35,168 nucleotides of DNA from an uncultured Prevotellaceae bacterium (GCA_900315565.1 OMZS01000032.1:1-35168), one strand, 5' to 3'; shown: positions 6,714 to 14,600, counted from the stretch's first letter. A program made the numbers and translations. The notes: generated from the letters alone by a model not told the origin.

Positions 6714-6786
6714 TGATCCGCTTGGGGCTCGAACCCAAGACCCCAACATTAAAAGTGTTGTGCTCTACCAACTGAGCTAGCGGATC
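6714..6786 (-). tRNA. tRNA-Lys (anticodon TTT)
   Basis: The minus strand folds as a 73-nt cloverleaf without encoded CCA: acceptor GATCCGC/GCGGATC with discriminator A, D-arm GCTC-AGTTGGTA-GAGC, anticodon stem CAACA/TGTTG with loop CTTTTAA (anticodon TTT), and T-arm TTGGG-TTCGAGC-CCCAA. Its own promoter lies at 6873-6842 and a hairpin terminator follows. Part of its 3' end and its terminator are duplicated 400 bp downstream. Confidence 0.97.
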
Positions 6787-6841
6787 AGCCTTTTTGCTGT
6801 TCTTTCAGGCGTCAGGGGACGCCGTTTTGTGAAAGCGAGTG

Positions 6842-6873
6842 CAAAGGTAGGCTATTTTTTTGAATCCTCCAAA
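6842..6873 (-). promoter_or_regulatory. Promoter of tRNA-Lys
   Basis: On the minus strand TTTG (6873-6870), exactly 20 bp, TACCTTTG (6849-6842). The -33 element lies within the last codons of the AI-2E-family gene. The leader before the tRNA holds a small GGCGTC/GACGCC hairpin. Confidence 0.75.
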
Positions 6874-7961
6874 TTTTCGAGCAACTTTTCTTCTTCTTCT
6901 TGCTCTTTTGTCACATATCGCTGATAATAAGCAATGAGAAGAGTGGTGAGCGGCAGGGCAATGATGAGGCCGATGAAGCCGAGCAGGGCACCCCATACGG
7001 AGAGCGACAGCAGAAGGATGGCGGGGTTAAGTCCCATGGCTTTGCCCATGACTTTTGGCGTGACCACCATGTCGATGATGATTTGCACGATGATGAACAC
7101 GGCCACGGCCGAGGCCAGAATCACCCAGAAGTTTTGCCCGGTGTCGGCAGCCTTGAGCAGGGCCAGCAGGGCTGTGGGGATAAGGGCGAATGTGTGCAGA
7201 TAGGGCACCAGGTCGAGTATGCCGATGAGAATGCCCAGGCCGATGGCCATGGGGAAATTGATGATGGTGAACCCTATGCAGAAGAGGATGCCCATGATGA
7301 GTGCCACCATGCCCTGACCGCGCACGTAGTTGTTGAGCGCGCGCTCAACGTCGTCCATGAGTTCCTGCCAGAAGGGGCGGTTTTTCTTGGGGAAGATTTT
7401 AATCCAGTTGTCGGTGAGGTATTCGTAGTCGAGCAGAATGAAGAACATGTAGAGCAGCGTAATCATCGATGCGATGATGCTGATGATGATGCTGGCCGTG
7501 TGGCCCAGCACGCTGAACAGGCGTGGCATGGAGGTTCTGAGCACCTCGGTGAAGTCTTTGCTCTTGAAAAAGTCCTCGATGGCTTTCTGGTTGTTGTTGA
7601 TCCACTGCTGTATGGTGTCGGGGATGCTCGTGATGTGGGCAGTGCTGTGGATATATTTGGTGGCCAGCTCGCCCAGTTTCTGAAACTGCTCAATCATGGG
7701 CGGTATGATGAGGTAAACAACGCCTCCCAGCACGAGAATGGCAAAGAGCAGCGTGATGATGATGCTCAGCGCGCGGTTTTTGACGTGCATTTTGAACTGC
7801 ACAAACTTGACGAGCGGATAAAGCAGGTAGGCCAGAAACCACGCGATAAAGAAGGGCAGGAGCACTTTGCTCAGATAGTTCATGAGCAGCAGGACGGCGA
7901 ATACGAGCAGCGTGATGCCCGCAATGCGTATGAAGCGGTCGAAGGTGATTTCTTTTTGCAT
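6852..7961 (-). CDS. AI-2E/PerM family transporter (UPF0118)
   Basis: A 369-residue polytopic membrane protein of the AI-2E transporter family (PF01594; E. coli PerM/YdiK/TqsA). Visible are an N-terminal pair of TM helices (RIAGITLLVFAVLLLMNYL and PFFIAWFLAYLLYPLV), an extracytoplasmic loop region (about residues 85-160), then a C-terminal bundle with the family pattern NNYVRGQGMVALIMGILF, GLGILIGILDLVPY and MVVTPKVMGKAMGLNPAILLLS. Members export or exchange small molecules or ions; autoinducer-2 export is shown only for a few, so the substrate here is unknown. The C terminus is highly charged (KEQEEEEKLLENLEDSKK). It is 27 bp downstream of tdk and probably co-transcribed. Confidence 0.88.
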   Translation of the reverse strand: MQKEITFDRFIRIAGITLLVFAVLLLMNYLSKVLLPFFIAWFLAYLLYPLVKFVQFKMHVKNRALSIIITLLFAILVLGGVVYLIIPPMIEQFQKLGELATKYIHSTAHITSIPDTIQQWINNNQKAIEDFFKSKDFTEVLRTSMPRLFSVLGHTASIIISIIASMITLLYMFFILLDYEYLTDNWIKIFPKKNRPFWQELMDDVERALNNYVRGQGMVALIMGILFCIGFTIINFPMAIGLGILIGILDLVPYLHTFALIPTALLALLKAADTGQNFWVILASAVAVFIIVQIIIDMVVTPKVMGKAMGLNPAILLLSLSVWGALLGFIGLIIALPLTTLLIAYYQRYVTKEQEEEEKLLENLEDSKK

Positions 7962-7988
7962 GGATCGTGGTGGGTTGTGAGTGGTCAG

Positions 7989-8582
7989 TTATGATTTCGG
8001 TTTCTTCTCGGCTTCCAGCGCCTTGCGGTAGCACTCGCGGCAGAGGGGCTCGTATTCCTGGGTCTCGCCCAGCAGCACGCGCTTGTCGTTTTCTACGAGC
8101 CGGTGGCTCACGTAGGCCAGGTTGCCACACTTCACGCAGATGGCGTGCACCTTGGTGACGTCGTCGGCAATGGCGCAGAGGGCAGGAATGGGTCCGAAGG
8201 GAACGCCGCGGAAGTCCATGTCCAGACCGGCCACAATGACGCGCACACCGCGGTAGGCCAGCTGGTTGCACACGTCAACCAGCCCCATGTCGAGAAACTG
8301 TGCCTCGTCGATTCCCACCACCTCGATGTCTGACGAGAGCAGCAGAATGCTCGACGAGTGGTCAACGGGCGTGGATGGAATCACATTCTGGTCGTGGCTC
8401 ACCACGTCGTTGTCGGAGTAGCGTGTGTCGATGGAGGGTTTGAATATTTCCACCCGCTGTTTAGCAAACTTGGCGCGTTTCATACGCCTGATGAGTTCCT
8501 CGGTTTTTCCGGAGAACATGGAGCCGCACACAACTTCTATTCTTCCTGGGCGGTGTGCCTCGCCAGTATGGTTTTCTGTCAT
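7989..8582 (-). CDS. tdk: Thymidine kinase (type II)
   Basis: A 197-residue thymidine kinase that phosphorylates thymidine to dTMP with ATP in the salvage pathway. It shows the P-loop [11 protein letters not shown] at residues 20-30, the catalytic/Mg motif IDEAQFLD near 95, AGLDMDFRG near 118, and the structural zinc ligands CVKCG and CREC of the type II lasso domain, with YVSHR before the lasso. Length and motif order are normal. A perfect promoter (TTTG-N20-TATTTTTG at 8702-8671) lies about 90 bp upstream; the leader can form an AGCC/GGCT hairpin. It is divergent from rsmI and leads into the AI-2E-family gene. Confidence 0.96.
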   Translation of the reverse strand: MTENHTGEAHRPGRIEVVCGSMFSGKTEELIRRMKRAKFAKQRVEIFKPSIDTRYSDNDVVSHDQNVIPSTPVDHSSSILLLSSDIEVVGIDEAQFLDMGLVDVCNQLAYRGVRVIVAGLDMDFRGVPFGPIPALCAIADDVTKVHAICVKCGNLAYVSHRLVENDKRVLLGETQEYEPLCRECYRKALEAEKKPKS

Positions 8583-8670
8583 AGCTAAGGACGTGTGTTC
8601 GAAATGATTCTTTGAGTGTTCTACTTTGTCAAGCCTGTTCGACGGGCTTTCTCAAGGGGTGTTTCGTATG

Positions 8671-8702
8671 CAAAAATACGAATATGCTTTAAATTTAGCA
8701 AA
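8671..8702 (-). promoter_or_regulatory. tdk promoter
   Basis: On the minus strand TTTG (8702-8699), 20 bp, TATTTTTG (8678-8671). Confidence 0.75.
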
Positions 8703-8717
8703 GTTTTTGCCGAATTT

Positions 8718-8749
8718 TTTGTGTGTTAGGATTATTTAAACTAAATTTG
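8718..8749 (+). promoter_or_regulatory. rsmI promoter, nearly leaderless
   Basis: TTTG (8718-8721), 20 bp, TAAATTTG (8742-8749). The rsmI ATG begins at 8759, so the expected start site leaves only a few untranslated bases. Confidence 0.75.
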
Positions 8750-8758
8750 CCCCGTCTT

Positions 8759-9460
8759 ATGGGCATATTGTATGTTGTGCCTACGCCTGTAGGCAATATG
8801 GAAGACATGACGCTGCGCGCCATCCGGATACTGAAGGAGGCCGATTTGGTGCTGGCAGAGGATACCCGCACGTCGGGCATTCTGCTGAAGCATTTCGAGA
8901 TAAAGAATCACCTCATGTCTCACCATAAATTCAACGAGCACGGCACTGCCGCCGGCATCGTTGAGCGCCTCAAGGCAGGCCAGACCATTGCGCTCATCAG
9001 CGACGCAGGCACGCCAGGCATCAGCGACCCGGGATTCTATCTCGTTCGCGAGGCGGTGCAGGCTGGCATCACGGTGCAGACGCTGCCTGGAGCCACGGCA
9101 TTTGTGCCCGCCCTGGTGTCGAGCGGACTTCCCGACGACCGCTTCTGTTTCGAGGGCTTTCTGCCCCAGAAGAAGGGCCGGCAGACACGCTTGGAGAGCT
9201 TGCGCGAGGAAAGCCGCACCATGGTGTTCTACGAGTCGCCCTACCGGCTGCTCAAGACGCTCGGCCAGTTCGCCGAGGTGTTTGGTCCGGAGCGCCGAGT
9301 GAGCGTTTGCCGAGAAATATCCAAAGTCCACGAGGAAAGCGTTCGCGGCACATTGGCCGATGTGATTGCCCATTTCACCGAGACCGAGCCCAAAGGCGAA
9401 ATCGTCATCGTAGTGGCTGGCGCTGAATCTAAAAAAGAACCTAAACCAAAAAACAAGTAA
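8759..9460 (+). CDS. rsmI: 16S rRNA (cytidine1402-2'-O)-methyltransferase
   Basis: RsmI transfers a methyl group from SAM to the 2'-O of C1402 in the 16S rRNA decoding centre. The start is ATG 8759 (MGILYVVPTPVGN), not an upstream GTG at 8723, because the promoter's -7 element occupies 8742-8749. The 233 residues show the tetrapyrrole-methylase fold motifs in order: TPVGNMEDMTLRAIRIL, AEDTRTSGILLKHF, SDAGTPGISDPGFYLV, LPGATAFVPALVSSGLP, FYESPYRLL and the C-terminal GEIVIVVAG. The protein is slightly short because the C-terminal extension is just a Lys/Pro-rich tail. It is followed 7 bp later by the lipoprotein gene. Confidence 0.96.
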   Translation: MGILYVVPTPVGNMEDMTLRAIRILKEADLVLAEDTRTSGILLKHFEIKNHLMSHHKFNEHGTAAGIVERLKAGQTIALISDAGTPGISDPGFYLVREAVQAGITVQTLPGATAFVPALVSSGLPDDRFCFEGFLPQKKGRQTRLESLREESRTMVFYESPYRLLKTLGQFAEVFGPERRVSVCREISKVHEESVRGTLADVIAHFTETEPKGEIVIVVAGAESKKEPKPKNK

Positions 9461-9467
9461 ATAAGGT

Positions 9468-10319
9468 ATGAAGAAATTGCTTTTCATCTTTGCTGTTGGA
9501 GCCATAGCACTGACAGCATGTAAGAACGAGAAACCTCAAGTTGAACTGGCTGAAGTTCAGCAAAACGACTCACTGCAAAAGATTATCGCCCAGAAGGACA
9601 ACGAAATCAATGATATGATGAGTACGCTGAACGAGATTCAGGAGGGCTTCCGCCAGATTAACGAAGCTGAAAACCGTGTGAGCCTGGCCAAGGACGGCGA
9701 GGGCGCCAACAAGAAACAGCAGATTCGCGAAAACATTCAGTTCATCAGCCAGACCATGGCCAAGAACCGCGAGCTGGTGAAGAAACTGAAGGCTCAGCTC
9801 AACGAAAGCACCTTCAAGGGCAGCGAACTGAAAAAGACCATCGACGAAATGATTAAGCAGCTCGACGAGAAAGAGCAGCAGCTGCAGCAGCTGCGCACCG
9901 AACTCGATGCCAAGGATATCCACATCAGCCAACTCGACGAGACCATCAACAACCTGAATACCGACGTGAGCAACCTGCAGACCGAGAGCGCTCAGAAGAC
10001 CGAGACCATCAACGTGCAGGACAAACAGCTCAACACGGCCTGGTATGTGTTTGGTACGAAAGACGAGCTCAAGGAGCAGCGCATCCTGGAGAAAGGCAGA
10101 GTGCTTGAGTCTAGCTTCAACAAGAACTACTTCAGCAAGATTGACATCCGCGTCACCAAGGAAATCAAGCTCTACTCCAAGTCGGCACGTCTGCTCACCA
10201 TGCATCCCTCTGGCAGCTACTCGCTTGCCAAAGACTCCAAGGACGAGTACGTGTTGCGCATCACCAACCCGCAGCTTTTCTGGTCAACCAGCAAGTATCT
10301 GGTGATTCTTGTGAAGTAA
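9468..10319 (+). CDS. Coiled-coil lipoprotein, Cbp1-like (collagen-binding adhesin family)
   Basis: A 283-residue exported lipoprotein: signal MKKLLFIFAVGAIALTAC with a lipobox at LTAC. Residues 35-200 are strongly helical with heptad-rich, Gln/Glu/Lys-rich sequence (for example DEKEQQLQQLRTELDAKD and DETINNLNTDVSNLQ), consistent with a long coiled coil. The last 90 residues form a globular domain (NTAWYVFGTKDELKEQRIL ... NPQLFWSTSKYLVILVK). This architecture matches proteins annotated in Bacteroidales as Cbp1 family collagen-binding glycoprotein adhesins, named after a B. fragilis protein. Binding to collagen here is inference; a cell-envelope structural role is equally possible. The ATG lies 7 bp after the rsmI stop and a perfect hairpin terminator closes the unit. 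Confidence 0.72.
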   Translation: MKKLLFIFAVGAIALTACKNEKPQVELAEVQQNDSLQKIIAQKDNEINDMMSTLNEIQEGFRQINEAENRVSLAKDGEGANKKQQIRENIQFISQTMAKNRELVKKLKAQLNESTFKGSELKKTIDEMIKQLDEKEQQLQQLRTELDAKDIHISQLDETINNLNTDVSNLQTESAQKTETINVQDKQLNTAWYVFGTKDELKEQRILEKGRVLESSFNKNYFSKIDIRVTKEIKLYSKSARLLTMHPSGSYSLAKDSKDEYVLRITNPQLFWSTSKYLVILVK

Positions 10320-10348
10320 TTTTATTCATAGAATAGAATCAATACAGT

Positions 10349-10402
10349 TTGTGCACAATATGTTCACACTTGATTTTGTGAACATATTGTGCACAATTTT
10401 TT
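10349..10402 (+). terminator. Intrinsic terminator after the rsmI-lipoprotein operon
   Basis: A perfect 20-bp stem (10349-10368 with 10377-10396, TTGTGCACAATATGTTCACA) around an 8-nt loop, followed by six T residues at 10397-10402. Confidence 0.95.
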
Positions 10403-10530
10403 CCTGCCCGCGTAGCTCGGCCTTCGGGAGGTTCGGTAGGACTTGAAAAACCTACGGTAAGAGCCTTTTCGCGTTGGGAATGATTTCCGTATTCCTCAGC
10501 TTGAGAAAAATATTGTCGAGGAATACAGTC
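10403..10530. other. Non-coding gap with small inverted repeats
   Basis: No gene is seen. It holds CGGTAGG/CCTACGG around 10434-10457 and a 9-bp GTATTCCTC/GAGGAATAC inverted repeat at about 10489-10526, the latter ending just before the CTAG palindrome. Confidence 0.4.
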
Positions 10531-10606
10531 AAATTTTCTAGAAAATTTATGCGTATCGTCGTGAGATAATTTATCAGTACTTTACATGGCCAAAATATCT
10601 CACGAC
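10531..10606. repeat. CTAG palindrome plus GTCGTGAGATA composite motif, locus 1
   Basis: A perfect 18-bp palindrome AAATTTTCTAGAAAATTT (10531-10548), nine bases, then GTCGTGAGATA (10558-10568), and an inverted copy TATCTCACGAC at 10596-10606. The same composite order and 9-bp spacing recur at 26249-26286 and 26376-26413. Confidence 0.75.
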
Positions 10607-10678
10607 GACAGAACGATATTATCCAGCTTGAAAGACTCATTGAGGCAGTAGCACACGGATGGGTTATGAAATAAAACT

Positions 10679-10742
10679 GAGAAAAACCAGGAAAAACCGA
10701 GAAAAACAGTTTTGTTTTATCCGGTTTTTTCTGGTTTTTCTC
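10679..10742 (-). terminator. A/T-rich inverted repeat, possible terminator of tadA
   Basis: Two 29-bp arms made of GAAAAACC-type units (10679-10707 and 10714-10742, about four mismatches) around a 6-nt loop. On the minus strand it lies about 60 bp after the tadA stop and is followed by CAGTTTTATTT. It may be a terminator or simply a repeat. Confidence 0.5.
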
Positions 10743-10799
10743 GGTTTTCCTTATGAAAACTTTCGTTCTGTCATTTGGTACTTCTGTCGTTAAGGGCTT

Positions 10800-11243
10800 C
10801 TACCGTTTGCTGGCAAAAAAGTCCTGCATCAGCCGCCGGCACTCCTCTTCCAGCACGCCTGCGGTGACGGTAGCCTTGGGGTGCAGCGCTTTGGGGGCAA
10901 TGTCGTGGAACCCCCGCTTCGGGTCGGCTGTGCCATAGACGATGCGCGGAATCTGCGCCCAGCCAATGGCTCCGGCGCACATGGTGCATGGCTCCACGGT
11001 GACGTAAAGCGTGCAGTCGGTCAGGTACTTTCCGCCCAGTGTGTTGGCGGCAGCCGTGATGGCCTGCATCTCCGCGTGGGCCGTCACGTCGTTGAGCGTC
11101 TCCGTCAGGTTGTGCGCCCGGGCAATGGGGCGTTCGCGGCACACTACTACTGCTCCTATGGGAATCTCACCAGCCTCGTAAGCCTGTCGCGCCTCGTCCA
11201 GGGCCAGGCGCATGAACCGTTCGTCTTTCTCTTGTTGTGTCAT
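10800..11243 (-). CDS. tadA: tRNA-specific adenosine(34) deaminase
   Basis: TadA converts A34 to inosine in the tRNA wobble position. I chose ATG 11243 (MTQQEKDERFMRLALDEARQ); the longer frame to 11330 adds sequence overlapping the upstream gene and lacks homology. The 147 residues carry the cytidine/deoxycytidylate deaminase zinc motif TAHAEMQAI (His ligand, catalytic Glu) and EPCTMCAGA (two Cys ligands), plus IPIGAVVV and the C-terminal DFFASKR. It is the second gene of a minus-strand pair, 32 bp after the FISUMP-like gene, with no promoter element visible between them. Length is normal. Confidence 0.95.
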   Translation of the reverse strand: MTQQEKDERFMRLALDEARQAYEAGEIPIGAVVVCRERPIARAHNLTETLNDVTAHAEMQAITAAANTLGGKYLTDCTLYVTVEPCTMCAGAIGWAQIPRIVYGTADPKRGFHDIAPKALHPKATVTAGVLEEECRRLMQDFFASKR

Positions 11244-11275
11244 GGTTACATATGTACGATGAAGCGAGGTCCCGC

Positions 11276-11941
11276 CTATTTGGATACAGGGCGAACCGTG
11301 CTGGCAAAGCTGCGCGGATAAGAGCTCCAATGGGCATTGCCCGAATTGAAATAAAGAAAGTAGGCGTTCTCTCGGTACGTCGGATGCTGCGTTGACGGCC
11401 AGTAGTGGCCGTATTTGCCGGTGTTGTGAAGGTAGTCACTACAGCGGTAGCCCGCAGCTGGCAGGAAGATGGTGGCGCCGTTCGGGACAGTGAACTTGCC
11501 TCCTTCTACACCGTTCTCCGTTGTCCATTCGTAGGTGCAGTTGTTGAGCATTTCCTCGATTTGGTCGAACGAAGGCATCACCCAAGAACCGCCCCATTTC
11601 ACATGGGCAACGTCGTATTGTGTGCCGGCGATGTCGCTGCCCAGGTCGTGGATGGTTTGCGGCGACCCGTCACTATGGATGTAATTGGAAAAATCGTAAT
11701 ACAAATCCTCATGCTCTTTGGTCTCGCCCCAAGCGTAGTAGCTGCCATAGTTTGTCGGGCTTTGCTTCGAAGGGTCATCGTCAATGTTGCAGCACGCCCA
11801 TTTGGTGCCTGAGGGCAGACCGAGGTCAATCAGATGGGGATGATTGTTGTCTGGGCAGCCGAGGCAGGTCTGCGGGTCAGATTGTGCATTAGCCGTGAAT
11901 GTCACGAGCATGAATGCGAGGGTGAAGAATCCTTTTTTCAT
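11276..11941 (-). CDS. Secreted FISUMP-domain-like protein (DUF1566-type)
   Basis: A 221-residue exported protein: signal peptide MKKGFFTLAFMLVTFTANA with likely cleavage before QSD. The mature part begins with a short Cys-containing stretch (CLGCPDNN) and then HLIDLGLPSGTKWACCN, the opening typical of the Fibrobacter succinogenes major paralogous (FISUMP) domain abundant in Prevotella and Bacteroides. Later signatures are YYAWGETKE, WGGSWVMPSFDQIEEML, IFLPAAGYR, GHYWPSTQ and the C-terminal FASTVRPV. These domains have a lectin-like/FGE-like fold and are usually surface or periplasmic; their ligands are unknown. A TATCTTTG element at 11991-11984 lies about 45 bp upstream. Pairing with tadA looks like read-through rather than function. 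Confidence 0.8.
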   Translation of the reverse strand: MKKGFFTLAFMLVTFTANAQSDPQTCLGCPDNNHPHLIDLGLPSGTKWACCNIDDDPSKQSPTNYGSYYAWGETKEHEDLYYDFSNYIHSDGSPQTIHDLGSDIAGTQYDVAHVKWGGSWVMPSFDQIEEMLNNCTYEWTTENGVEGGKFTVPNGATIFLPAAGYRCSDYLHNTGKYGHYWPSTQHPTYRENAYFLYFNSGNAHWSSYPRSFASTVRPVSK

Positions 11942-11983
11942 AAGTATATGGTATTACTCGTTATTGTTTTGTCTTTTCAAATG

Positions 11984-11991
11984 CAAAGATA
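11984..11991 (-). promoter_or_regulatory. -7 element for the FISUMP-like gene and tadA
   Basis: TATCTTTG on the minus strand. No TTTG lies at the standard 19-20 bp upstream. Confidence 0.45.
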
Positions 11992-12062
11992 CGTGAAAAG
12001 CTTGTACCTGCGAAGCAATTTGGGAAGATTAACGCTGTTCGTTCTGAATTTTTTCAGTTTGC

Positions 12063-12093
12063 TTGGCAGTATCGGAAATTAATCGTAATTTTG
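12063..12093 (+). promoter_or_regulatory. Promoter of the lipoprotein gene
   Basis: TTG (12063-12065), 20 bp, TAATTTTG (12086-12093), about 110 bp ahead of the chosen start codon. Confidence 0.6.
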
Positions 12094-12208
12094 CGGAAAC
12101 TAACAACACCCACGGCGTGACAGAGAAACAAATAGCTTTGGCTGTTTAAGTTGTATAAAGAAAAGACAAAGTAATAATAAAGAACGAATGATAATCAATA
12201 ATAATCGT

Positions 12209-13015
12209 ATGAACAGAAAGAAACTAAGGGTGCTCGCCGCCATCCTGATAAGCGGTGGAATGGGTGTGCTCTCGGCATGTACGGGAGGAGCACCGCAGAA
12301 AGAAGTAAGTGGAGTGCTGGAAGAACCGGTGGTTTGCCAGATGCCCGATTCGGTGAAGAAAGTGCTGGAAACAACAGCGAAGCTTCATCAGTTTGAGCTG
12401 ATGAGCGACACGGCAAACAATGTCAGCGTGTTCGGAATAGGAGAGCTGGACGGAGGCGTATCGGCCGAGGGCTATGGCGTGGTGGTGGTCAAGAATGCCA
12501 CCTCTACCATGTTTCCCGACATCCGCAACAGCCGGCAGCCGCGCGCTTTCTACGATGCCGACGCCCAGACGCTGTGGCTGGCATCGTGCGTGATGGAGGG
12601 CACGGGCACCAACGTGGAGCAACTCTACAAAATACAGTTTGGCACAGACAACGACAGCGCCCGTATCGTGGCCACCATCGAACCCTATGCAATGCAGCAG
12701 AAACTTATTGGGGCACTGAAATACTCGGTAAAGGGTGACGACATTTCGTTCTTTGCCAACGGGCAGCAGGTAGCCACCGCCACGAACCATGTTACCGACA
12801 TGGGCGGCCTTGACAGCGATGACCCCATCTGGATTGGCGAGCAGATGAGTTACGACCTGAACGCAGGGCATCCGCGTGTGTGCGTTGTGCCCGGGGTGAA
12901 ATTCACCACGGGACTGGTGCTCACCTACGACGACATGCCCACGCTCTCGGCCGACATAGAAATGGGCGATGACGGCACCTTTGGCCTGAAGGAAATGAAG
13001 GTAATTGATAATTGA
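12209..13015 (+). CDS. Lipoprotein of unknown function
   Basis: The chosen start at 12209 gives a 268-residue protein with a compact lipoprotein signal (MNRKKLRVLAAILISGGMG, then LSAC lipobox); an in-frame ATG at 12188 would add MIINNNR. After the lipidated Cys comes a short linker and a mainly beta-type domain of about 230 residues with no motif I recognise (GYGVVVVKN, AFYDADAQTLWLASCVMEG, DDPIWIGEQMSYDLNAGHP, GLVLTYDDMPTLSADIEM). It should be anchored in the inner or outer membrane facing the periplasm. The last four residues (VIDN) and the stop codon come from the AATTGATAATTGACAATT tandem repeat that follows, so the native C terminus may have been altered when the repeat arrived. It has its own promoter and is likely monocistronic. 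Confidence 0.75.
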   Translation: MNRKKLRVLAAILISGGMGVLSACTGGAPQKEVSGVLEEPVVCQMPDSVKKVLETTAKLHQFELMSDTANNVSVFGIGELDGGVSAEGYGVVVVKNATSTMFPDIRNSRQPRAFYDADAQTLWLASCVMEGTGTNVEQLYKIQFGTDNDSARIVATIEPYAMQQKLIGALKYSVKGDDISFFANGQQVATATNHVTDMGGLDSDDPIWIGEQMSYDLNAGHPRVCVVPGVKFTTGLVLTYDDMPTLSADIEMGDDGTFGLKEMKVIDN

Positions 13016-13050
13016 CAATTGATAATTGACAATTGATAATTGACAATTGA
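13003..13050. repeat. GATAATTGACAATT tandem repeat (14 bp x 3)
   Basis: Three identical 14-bp units at 13007-13020, 13021-13034 and 13035-13048 with a partial unit on each side. The first unit encodes the last codons and TGA stop of the lipoprotein gene. Similar AATTG-rich tracts lie at 3220-3259 and around 20650-20690. Confidence 0.9.
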
Positions 13051-13077
13051 CTCAACAGCAAACAAGGAGATTTTTCG

Positions 13078-13085
13078 TATTTTTG
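13078..13085 (+). promoter_or_regulatory. -7 element for birA
   Basis: TATTTTTG ends 9 bp before the ATG at 13095, so the birA mRNA should be leaderless or nearly so. No matching TTTG stands at the -33 position. Confidence 0.45.
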
Positions 13086-13094
13086 TAGTCAGGT

Positions 13095-13826
13095 ATGCTT
13101 CAACCTAGATATATCTATATAGACGAGGTGGGCTCCACCAACGATTTTCTGCGCCAATACAGCGGCGACGAGGAAATGGTGGTGGCCGTGGCCGACTATC
13201 AGCAGGCTGGCCGCGGATGCGGCTCGAACAACTGGGAGAGCGAGCGCGGCAAAAACCTCACTTTCAGCATACTGTTTCATCCTGAGCAGGTGCTTGCCCA
13301 CGAGCAGTATGTTCTTTCGATGGCCGTGGCGGTCACCATGCGCAAGTATCTTTCAAAGGTGCTCAGCGAGGAGGTCTGCATCAAGTGGCCCAACGACATC
13401 TATGTGGGCGACCTGAAGATTGCGGGCATTCTGATTGAGAACAGGCTTGTGGGCAATCTGATTCGCAACTGTGTGGTGGGCATCGGGCTGAATGTCAACC
13501 AGACCGTGTTTACCAGCGATGCTCCCAATCCTGTGTCTATGGCGCAGTTGGAAGGCCGCGAGTGGGATAGGGAAGAGGTGCTGCATGGCATTGTCCAGCA
13601 GTTTGTGTGGCAGCTGGAGCATTTCCGCCGCGACAAGATACGCGAGAAATACCGCCGCCACCTCTATCGGCGTGAGGGTTTCTTTTTCTACCGCGATGCT
13701 GGCGGGACGTTCGAGGCCGAGCTGGTGGCCGTCGAGGACGATGGGCACCTCGTGTTGCGCGACAAGGCCGACAACCTTCGCACCTACGCCTTCAAGGAAG
13801 TGCAGTTTCTGGTTGAGATGGGGTGA
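13095..13826 (+). CDS. birA: Biotin--[acetyl-CoA-carboxylase] ligase (single-domain BirA)
   Basis: A 243-residue biotin protein ligase that activates biotin as biotinyl-AMP and attaches it to carboxylase biotin carriers. Visible are STNDFL near residue 14, the biotinyl-AMP loop QQAGRGCGSNNW, the catalytic KWPNDIYVGDLKIAGILIE, VGIGLNVNQ, and a C-terminal SH3-like domain ending in LRTYAFKEVQFL. The N-terminal helix-turn-helix of E. coli BirA is absent, so this is a group I enzyme that cannot repress a biotin operon. It sits between the lipoprotein and pyrH, 60 bp before the latter, and is probably transcribed from the -7 element right at its start. Confidence 0.95.
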   Translation: MLQPRYIYIDEVGSTNDFLRQYSGDEEMVVAVADYQQAGRGCGSNNWESERGKNLTFSILFHPEQVLAHEQYVLSMAVAVTMRKYLSKVLSEEVCIKWPNDIYVGDLKIAGILIENRLVGNLIRNCVVGIGLNVNQTVFTSDAPNPVSMAQLEGREWDREEVLHGIVQQFVWQLEHFRRDKIREKYRRHLYRREGFFFYRDAGGTFEAELVAVEDDGHLVLRDKADNLRTYAFKEVQFLVEMG

Positions 13827-13886
13827 TAGGTGATGGGTGATGAACGACTATAAACTAGTGTAATTAAATATAAACATCAATCGATT

Positions 13887-14594
13887 ATGGCAAGATTTAA
13901 AAGAATTCTGTTGAAGCTCAGCGGCGAGAGTCTGGCTGCTGGCGGCACAGGCATCGACATGCAGCGGCTCACCGAGTATGCCGCTCAGATTAAGGAAGTA
14001 CACGACATGGGCGTGCAGATTGGCATTGTGATTGGCGGCGGCAACATCTTCCGCGGCCTGCAAGGTGCCAAGAAAGGCTTCGACCGCGTGAAGGGCGACC
14101 AGATGGGCATGATGGCCACGGTCATCAACTCGCTGGCCCTGAGCAGCGCGCTCGATGCTGCAGGAGTGAAGAACAAGGTGCTCACTGCCATCCGCATGGA
14201 GCCTGTGGGCGAGTTCTACACCAAGTGGCGCGCCATCGAGGCCATGGAGCAGGGCATGGTGTGCATCTTCTCTGCCGGAACGGGCTCGCCCTATTTCACC
14301 ACCGACACGGGCAGCAGCCTGCGCGGCGTGGAGATTGAGGCCGACGTGATGCTGAAAGGCACACGCGTGGACGGCATCTATACCGCCGACCCCGAGAAAG
14401 ACCCCACGGCCACCAAGTTCACCGACATTACTTACGAGGAAGTGCTGGCGCGCAACCTGAAGGTGATGGACCTCTCGGCCGTTGTGATGTGCAACGACAA
14501 CCATCTGCCCATCTATGTGTTCAATATGGACGTGGTGGGAAATCTGAAAAAGGTGATGAATGGCGAGGAGATAGGTACGCTGGTGCACAGCTAA
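13887..14594 (+). CDS. pyrH: UMP kinase
   Basis: A 235-residue hexameric-type bacterial UMP kinase, which phosphorylates UMP to UDP in pyrimidine nucleotide synthesis. The amino acid kinase fold is marked by LLKLSGESLAAG (phosphate loop), IGIVIGGGNIFRG, GDQMGMMATVINSLAL, FSAGTGSPYFTTDTG, LKGTRVDGIYTADP and the C-terminal IYVFNM. Length and all motifs are normal, and the start MARFKRILLKLSGE is typical. Usually it neighbours frr; here it is followed by a large inverted repeat and the convergent DUF4834-pssA-psd genes. Confidence 0.97.
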   Translation: MARFKRILLKLSGESLAAGGTGIDMQRLTEYAAQIKEVHDMGVQIGIVIGGGNIFRGLQGAKKGFDRVKGDQMGMMATVINSLALSSALDAAGVKNKVLTAIRMEPVGEFYTKWRAIEAMEQGMVCIFSAGTGSPYFTTDTGSSLRGVEIEADVMLKGTRVDGIYTADPEKDPTATKFTDITYEEVLARNLKVMDLSAVVMCNDNHLPIYVFNMDVVGNLKKVMNGEEIGTLVHS

Positions 14595-14600
14595 AAAGAA

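Noticed and set aside
10452-10640. Minus-strand 62-codon ORF
   Set aside because: It spans the CTAG palindrome and inverted GTCGTGAGATA repeats; the reading frame is incidental.
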